Both the position numbers and the translations under genes were made by a program. From Camillea tinctor (Eukaryota > Ascomycota > Sordariomycetes > Xylariales > Xylariaceae), in contig MU394062.1 in the NCBI GenBank assembly GCA_022578605.1, positions 248,001 through 312,000 of the forward strand: a stretch of DNA of 64,000 nt. The letters run 5' to 3'. This document shows positions 57,848 through 64,000 of this stretch, piece by piece. How positions within the stretch are numbered: position 1 is the first letter of the stretch; every line of letters begins with the position of its first letter. The notes below the pieces were generated by a model, which was not told the origin of the DNA, did not search any database, and saw nothing but the letters and a program-made list of their open reading frames with translations.

Positions 57848-60800
57848 CTATTCATCAAACCCATTGGTCATTACGGGGGATTTCCCGCTCGCCGTATCTT
57901 CACTCGTTAACTCTCCGCTCCCTCCCGAGTCGCCATTCGTGGCGACGAAATCACGTGCTTTTAGCTTAGGTTTATCCGTTACCAGTCCTGGAGGAATATC
58001 CCTCAATTTCCTCAACGCTCTTCTTATCCCCTGGAGCCGTTCACGCTCCATGATCAACATGCCTTGTGCTAACTCCTTGATCGCCTTACGACCCATACGT
58101 TCATGCATTCCTTGCCACCCCGCCAACTCACTGGCTACCGTTTGCTGCGTGTATCGTAACTCTTTACCCAAATCGTCAACCTCGGCCTGGGTCCGCCTGG
58201 CCTTTTCTTCTTTCTCTTCGTTGAGCCGTTGGCGGGTGTCGTCAAGAAGCCCGAGTGGCCATCTTGTGGACCGAGAGAGCGAATTATAACTCCTCTCGAT
58301 TGCTTTGCGAGAAGTCGTGATTTGGGTGATAAGCTGTGGTGGTCGTGATAGGGCGGTTAAGATGGCTTGGATAGTGGACTGTAAGGCAACGAATGCATTG
58401 TAAAAAAGGTAAGAAGGGTTTGAGGCCTGTGGAAGGAGAGTTTGCGTATATATTTCAAAAGCAGTAATGTGTGACTGCGGAAGGAAAGCTAGGTTAGCCA
58501 CCCCGCGAGATAGAAGCCTTGCTGCTTCGTAGAGATCTAGTTAGAGTCGTTAGTACTGCATCATTTATTCGTTTATCAAGGTAATGGAGGCGGCTTACCG
58601 GAAGTAACAACTCCAATGGAGTTAGCCCGTCGTGCTACGCTCTTAGTTGAATAATTGACACTTCGGACCATATCGCGTGCATGATCAACGAATTGCTCCA
58701 CCTCTCGTACATCTTCCAAAGGCTCAAGCTCATCTCGGACTTTCTCTGCTCTTGTTTCTGCCTTGAGGCGACTGCGCTGCTCCATCATATCCGCTTGTAG
58801 ATCAGGCACTAAGAAAAATTCCCATAGCATTTCATGTGTCGCAAAGGTAGAATGTGACAGCAAGATCCTCAGAAACGAATCTGCGCGTATCTGCATATCC
58901 TTTAAAACAGCCCTTGAAGGCTTCGAGGGAATCTGGAAGGGGGATCGCGCGGTAGCAACCTTGGGTATCCAGGATGCTGGGTTCTCGATAGACAACAAAT
59001 TAGCCAGCCGCTCGAAGTCTGCCATTGAGCGCCGGCAGGTAGTCACTGTCCAACTATACGCGTCTGCCGGAGCACCTGACTTCAGGACTAGTCGGATCGT
59101 AGCGTCTTCCACGAAGAATGATCGCACCACACCAGTAATACGTCCGTCCTCGCTGGGTGTGATGGTAAATAACTGTAAATCATCGATCTTGTTACGAACG
59201 TCATCGTCTTTAGCCAATTCCACAGCCGTCAGACCGCGAGCCTCTTTAATAGCAACATCTACCCTAGGGTCTGAATATAATGTCCGGACCATTTCGAAAC
59301 GCCCATATTTGCTAGCAACCATAAGGGCCGTGAATTTCTTGTCATTTACAGCGTTTACGTCAACATCGCACTGTTGTAGTATCTTCGCCGCTAATTGAGG
59401 GTTGCTAATGATGTGGAGGAGCGTATTCCCCTTTGCATCCACATGATCATCCAGATGAAGTGCCTGGCCATCACCTTGAGTGTTAGTGGCGGCCCTAAGA
59501 CCAGCATCAACCATGTTAAAATAATCAGGGTGATCGTAAGATCGACAGAGCGCAAATAGTGGGGTCTGGCCGTTCTTGTCTTTTTGTCGCCAGGGGAGCA
59601 TTTTGCCGATGCGTACAATTAGCATGGGCGCGTGGAAGAGGTAATGTGCAATGCTTCTTCCTCGGACATCTTGAAGTGCGAAATAATTTCGAACTTGCAG
59701 CTCAGGCACTGATGACATGACAAAGTCAAGGATGATATCAATCAGTTCAGTATGCCCTAATTGAACAGCCGCGCTTAGCAGAGTGGTACCCTCGTTATTA
59801 CAATCTTCAAGAACAACTTGCGGCGGGAAGAGATCTGTCAGGGAGAGCAGATACTTCAGTGCTTCTGCTCGCTCGTGTTGGATAGCCATCATCGGGACTG
59901 ACTCCCCGTATGGATCTTGGGTTTGACAAAGTCTTTCGATTGATGTGTCTCCTTCAAGCCCACTACTCATGGTAATGATGCTTTCCGGCCTGGAGTGGTA
60001 GGAATACTCAGAGCCACTTGACATGCTTCTAGTATCCATGGCGACTCTCTTTACTTTTTTCACAGGAGGGTCCGATGTATCAAGCCAAGCTGCACTTTGA
60101 AATGGAAAGACATGGCCGAGTCCAGATCCTTGAGAATAGGATTCGAACGAAGGCAAGGTGGTTGAAGACCTCCCTGAAGACCCATTTAGCATACTCCAGC
60201 TAATCGACGGCGCTTTATTTGAAATTGATGATTCGGGGATCTCGTCGTCATCTTCTATAGGATCTTCGTCAGGATTCATCATCCTTCTGAGATCGCCCAC
60301 GTCGCCTTTGGACGCTGCATCCCACAATGCCTTATTTCGACGGCTTGCCTTCCTGAGACTACTAGAGTCTCCAAAAAGATAAGATATTACCGCTTCAAAT
60401 GTACTTAATGCGTAACCCATCTCGCCACTATCAACATCATCAATAAAGATGAAATGTCGCATATATAATAGTCGGGCCTGTAAGTGTTTTACGCCAGCTC
60501 TGATGACAATGAAGAGGAGCAAGGAGACTAAAGTGTCAGCATTGATAGTTAGAACGGGCTTCTCGAGAGAGCCATCCGCACCGATGCTGGGCCTTGGGTG
60601 CTCTGCTAATTGTGTGGCTGATTTTATTGTCGAGAGCAGGGTATCCATCATATCCTGAGGGCTCATTGCGTTGGTCAGTTTTCGAAATTCGTCAATAGCG
60701 TGTCCAAGTTTGACCGTTAACTCGTGTTTTCCTCTGGGGCCGCCCTCAATGGGAAGTCCCAATTGTGAAATGTCGATAAACTCCATCTGGCGGATCTTGG

Positions 60801-61945
60801 CTTCTAGCTCTAGGTCTTCAGGTCGTCTCATGGCAGCAAGCCGAGGCCAGATGAAATTATGAACATTCTCAGCTACGTATTTCTCAATGAGCCGCTCAAC
60901 TACCGGACCCGTGAGGTCCGTGGTGGCACCTAACATGGATAGTTGTTGTTTATCGACACTCTGGAAGAGATCAATGGCATTGGTGACCGCCGTTTCCAAC
61001 GAGGCTCTCATTACATCTTCGTCGTCTTCAGTGAAGAAATTTTCCGTGACTTGAGTGCTACTTTGCGCCTCCATGCTAGCGCTTTTGAGCAACAAGCTAT
61101 TTGAGCGAACCCTTTTCATGGCAGTGGCAATGGGGCCGTCGGGCTGAGGATCAGGAATATGCACGGCGGAGGGCGGGGGAGGTAGCGGTTTCTCGAAGAC
61201 AAGAGCGAACTCCTTGAATAGTTTCTCGAGACCGGGGTGCATCTGCCTAGCAATGATGGGGAAGTTGTTAAGAAGATCGTGAAAACTCTTGATCTCTTTT
61301 TTCCTTGGAAGGCTCGGCTCTCCATTCTCAATAGCGGTTGCGCGGTCGGCCTCTGCTTGCTTCGCCCTGGCCATACCTTCAGTGAAGACGGCGCGAGGAA
61401 TTTCGATTTCCTCCCACGCGCCTACGAGGGGCCTCGACACGTAGTATATCAACCATTGCCGAGGTTCGAGGGCGTCGGCATACCAGAGGGAATCGTTCAG
61501 TAACTGCGATTGGGCCAGTGTTTTGAAACCTGTTCTCTCTCCAGTAAGACAAGGCGCATACAGAGTGAAGCATCGCGCGCGCGCAGGGCGATAGTGAGGA
61601 ATACATACCCTTGTTGGTGTAAATAAATGTATCTTTAATAACTACACTGCGTCCGTTCAAAGTAGTATACTGGCGCGCTTTGCCCTTCATCTCACGCAGG
61701 TTCCCAACACCATCCTTCCCTCCCGCAGCGGTAGCCGGTCCAGGAATGCGAAGTACATGGCTTCCCAGAAACTCTTCAGAACTAATAAAGTCTGACAGAG
61801 ATAAGCCGCTTTCGGTCTCGCGGGAGGTAAGGAGGAACTCGGTGGTGGGAACTAGTAGGATGTGGTGATGGACGGGCGTGCACTGGGTGACGGTCGAACT
61901 CCCCGGTCGGAAGAAGGCAGCTATGAAGGGATTCAAGGGTTGCAT
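57848..61945 (-). CDS. VPS9-domain, ankyrin-repeat and PX-domain protein (Rab5-type GEF candidate)
   Basis: Three exons, 61609-61945, 58599-61529 and 57848-58536, join in phase 1 each time and give 1318 residues. Residues about 290-500 form a VPS9 domain, including A-D-T-L-V-S-L-L-L-F-I-V-I-R-A and the G-x-M-G-Y-A-L-S-T-F-E-A-V motif; VPS9 proteins activate Rab5-type GTPases on endosomes. Ankyrin repeats follow (about 680-900: G-T-T-L-L-S-A-A-V-Q-L-G-H-T, G-N-T-L-L-H-I-I, K-F-T-A-L-M-V-A-S-K-Y-G-R). A PX-like phosphoinositide-binding domain lies at about 910-1020, and a coiled coil at about 1190-1280. The order suggests an endosomal tethering and Rab-activating factor, loosely like animal VARP plus a sorting-nexin tail. 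Confidence 0.88.
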
Positions 61946-62942
61946 TCAAGCAATCGTGTGCCGGGTCAGCCCTCTAATGAACCTGTCGACCATGTCTCCC
62001 TAGCCTTGCGCTAGGGACCAGAGGTTGAAGAAATATATCGGGTCGGGCTGTGGGCGCTGGGTGCTGGGCGGATCGTGGTTCAGGAAGTGGGAAAGGATAT
62101 CACGGTCACGATGGGCAGGCTGGGCAGACGGACGTGGGTGAGGTAGATAGTAGTAGTTGGAGGTGGTGAAGAACAAAAGCCTTGTCAATGCCAGCTTGAG
62201 ATGTTATCCGTGTGAACAAATGAACAAAATTGGCGGGTTACAATTATAATGATGGCGCCTAGACTCTTAACTCTATGTCGGATCGTGTCGCGTAGACTGG
62301 GAGAAGATTGCGATCGGGAAATAAATATGCAATTTTGTAATTTCGAGGTGGGAGAGGAGGAAGCGTTGAAGTTGAGGTGGAAGTGGAAGTAGAAGAGGAA
62401 GAGGAGCTGAAGCTATGCATAGGCATAGGCATGAAAGAGCGGCACTGGAATAACGGATAACCTGGATACAACGGGTGACGGGTGACGACAAGTAGTAAGA
62501 TTAAGTTGCGATTAGCTTGCGATAATCAATGGTGCGACATTGTATCTTTCATGTCGAGAGCATACCGAAGTACTATGCTGCCTATACCTTGTCTATACCT
62601 ACATGTGACTATCGAATCTATCTGCCTGCATATTCTGTAGGTACCTGAGGTATCAGATAGGTAGTTGTAGGCAAGATACTGGGGACTCTTGGACCAATCG
62701 CTCCGAGGGGTTCCACACAAGCTATACCCGAAGCTTTGCCGAGTACCTAACTCACATGCCATCATCATCACTGAGATGAGCCTACAAGTTAGGTACCTAG
62801 GTACCTAACCTAGGAAGTCAATCACATTCTTCACAAAACGCTCATTGTTCTCTCATACAATAAACATCACCACGCATAACGGATCATAGGCATATACTTA
62901 TTCATAACAGTCAATGTTATAATTCATACTGCATTATCTAGG
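61946..62942. other. Spacer with promoter of the VPS9 gene
   Basis: It contains a purine-rich GAGGAA/GAAGTGGAA tract at 62349-62410 and a palindromic TACCTAGGTACC cluster at 62790-62812. No gene is seen. Confidence 0.6.
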
Positions 62943-63677
62943 TTAGGTCTTTGTAGCTCCGACTAGTAAAAACGATGGCCTAACGTACTCATCAACTCGT
63001 TCCGGGAATCTCTTCAATTCCTCCTCGGTAGGTGCCCACTCAACCAAGTTCGTCAACTTAAGCCCAGACTTCAACAACATGTTTATATAAGTTTCAACTG
63101 TCCGATGGTGCTTCCTCACCCCCTCCGTAACCCAATGCGTAACTCTCGGCCCTTCTTTCTGGTAGTCGTCTAGCACCCAGAATTTGCCATCGCCCTTGCT
63201 GTGAACTAGGAAGCTAGGGTTTGAGGGTGCCGTGCGGATTGGATGCTCAACCGAGTAGACAAGGCGCCCCGTAGGCTTCAGGCTCTTTCCGATCTCTTGC
63301 ATCAGGCCAGGAAGATTGGCCAGGTAGTGGAAAGCTAGAGAACTGAAGACGAGGTCGTATTCTTCCTTGGGCAGGTTGAGCTCGTCGAGATCACCCCTTT
63401 CATATTTGATGCTACCGTTATTCGGCATACCTCGAGCTTTCTTGAGCATATTCTCAGATAAATCTATTGCTCGCACGAATGTGGCTCCGCGTTCTATTGC
63501 ATACCGCGCGAACCAACCGAGTCCACAGCCCAGGTCGAGGATGGTCAGACCTTTCAAATCCGGGAGCATTTTCTCGATCTGAGGCCACTCAGGGGCTCCA
63601 TCCAACCCTTTCACCTGCCGCCCTAGTTGGATATACTTTTCAAAAAACTCATTCTGGTCGTAAATATTCTGGGACAT
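62943..63677 (-). CDS. Class I SAM-dependent methyltransferase
   Basis: Single exon, 244 residues from ATG at 63677; the frame stays open upstream to 63857, but the N-terminus M-S-Q-N-I-Y-D matches the usual start of this type. Motif I is L-D-L-G-C-G-L-G-W (47-55), the acidic ribose-binding Asp lies in A-I-D-L-S-E (70-75), and motif IV-like V-F-S-S-L-A-F-H-Y is at 110-118. The fold and length resemble small UbiE/methyltransferase-11-type enzymes such as those found in bacteria and fungi. The substrate is unknown. No biosynthetic partner genes are nearby within the window. Confidence 0.88.
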   Translation of the reverse strand: MSQNIYDQNEFFEKYIQLGRQVKGLDGAPEWPQIEKMLPDLKGLTILDLGCGLGWFARYAIERGATFVRAIDLSENMLKKARGMPNNGSIKYERGDLDELNLPKEEYDLVFSSLAFHYLANLPGLMQEIGKSLKPTGRLVYSVEHPIRTAPSNPSFLVHSKGDGKFWVLDDYQKEGPRVTHWVTEGVRKHHRTVETYINMLLKSGLKLTNLVEWAPTEEELKRFPERVDEYVRPSFLLVGATKT

Positions 63678-64000
63678 GTTCTGAATCAGGTCTTGGTTAA
63701 TTTGATGTAGGTTTTCCAAGGTGTCCTTAGGTGAAGTATTCCTCTTCTTGCGATATAGGAAGCAGAAAAGTCGTATCTGTTCACAAGTTACTGAGTTTCT
63801 ATCTGGGTCGACAACCAGCATTTTATATCCGACCGAGAATCCCTCCCCATTGTACATATCACTACACTTGTTTAAGAAACACGTCTTGCTTATTGGTCTA
63901 TGTACTGGGGTGGCTGATCTACCTTCTTACCCGGTTCTTTTAGGTGACATTATCGCTCCTTTCACCATGATTTCGTACGTCATCCTATACATCGGCAGTT
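63678..64000. other. Upstream region of the methyltransferase, window end
   Basis: The open frame upstream of the methyltransferase start reaches 63857 and could be an N-terminal extension of 60 residues, but its composition is unlike the domain. Nothing else is seen. Confidence 0.5.

Noticed and set aside
1..64000. CRISPR array, prophage or bacterial-type defence island
   Set aside because: The window is spliced eukaryotic nuclear DNA; no regularly spaced repeats or such genes are present.

Overview
This window reads as nuclear DNA of a filamentous ascomycete, most likely a Sordariomycete and possibly Xylariales (inference). Introns are short (about 50-230 nt), begin GTRNGT, carry a CTAAC/CTAAT-type branch site and end in AG. 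Genes sit on both strands without operons. The families present are typical of ascomycetes: DUF3433 membrane protein, 2EXR-type F-box-like protein, peroxidase family 2, PaxM-type FAD monooxygenase, CE1 acetylxylan esterase, TIM44, uS11m, OLA1, and a VPS9-ankyrin-PX protein. AT-rich spacers carry the palindromic motif CCTAGGTA many times. A 10-base N gap at 6956-6965 marks this as a draft assembly.

Layout. 1-7.9 kb: a repeat-rich basic protein, a ubiquitin C-terminal hydrolase and the assembly gap. 7.9-12.9 kb: a large DUF3433 membrane protein and a small glycine-rich protein with IGKQFT repeats. 13.3-18.6 kb: a 2OG-Fe(II) oxygenase with a very long C-terminal extension, convergent with an intronless ADP-ribosylglycohydrolase-family gene. 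19.9-26.1 kb: an accessory region with a secreted CE1 esterase, a secreted unspecific-peroxygenase-type heme peroxidase and an FAD monooxygenase, separated by long AT-rich spacers. 26.1-31.5 kb: a gene-poor stretch hiding a small two-exon gene (30.0-30.5 kb). 31.5-35 kb: a protein with about 16 Cys/His modules, then a decayed NADAR-domain gene. 35.4-42.7 kb: the housekeeping core, with TIM44 and uS11m divergent from a short spacer, a PPPDE isopeptidase and OLA1. 43-52.6 kb: a secreted beta-trefoil lectin-like protein, an orphan low-complexity protein, a 2EXR protein, a GNAT acetyltransferase and a conserved protein starting in an 8-nt exon. 52.6-57.8 kb: gene-poor. 57.8-63.7 kb: a 1318-residue VPS9-ankyrin-PX protein and a SAM methyltransferase.

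How the genes relate. Mitochondrial import (TIM44) and translation (uS11m) probably share a bidirectional promoter. The esterase and peroxygenase are secreted enzymes that fit a plant-litter or wood-associated lifestyle. Two ADP-ribose-related genes occur, one intact (ADP-ribosylglycohydrolase family) and one broken (NADAR), but they lie 16 kb apart and no cluster is claimed. I see no clear antiviral or mobile system, tRNA, rRNA, CRISPR array or intact transposon. The best novelty candidates are the Cys/His bead protein, the 30-residue repeat protein, the C-terminal extension of the 2OG oxygenase and the hidden gene at 30.0-30.5 kb. Gene models for spliced genes were checked by reading-frame arithmetic across every junction; no database search was possible.
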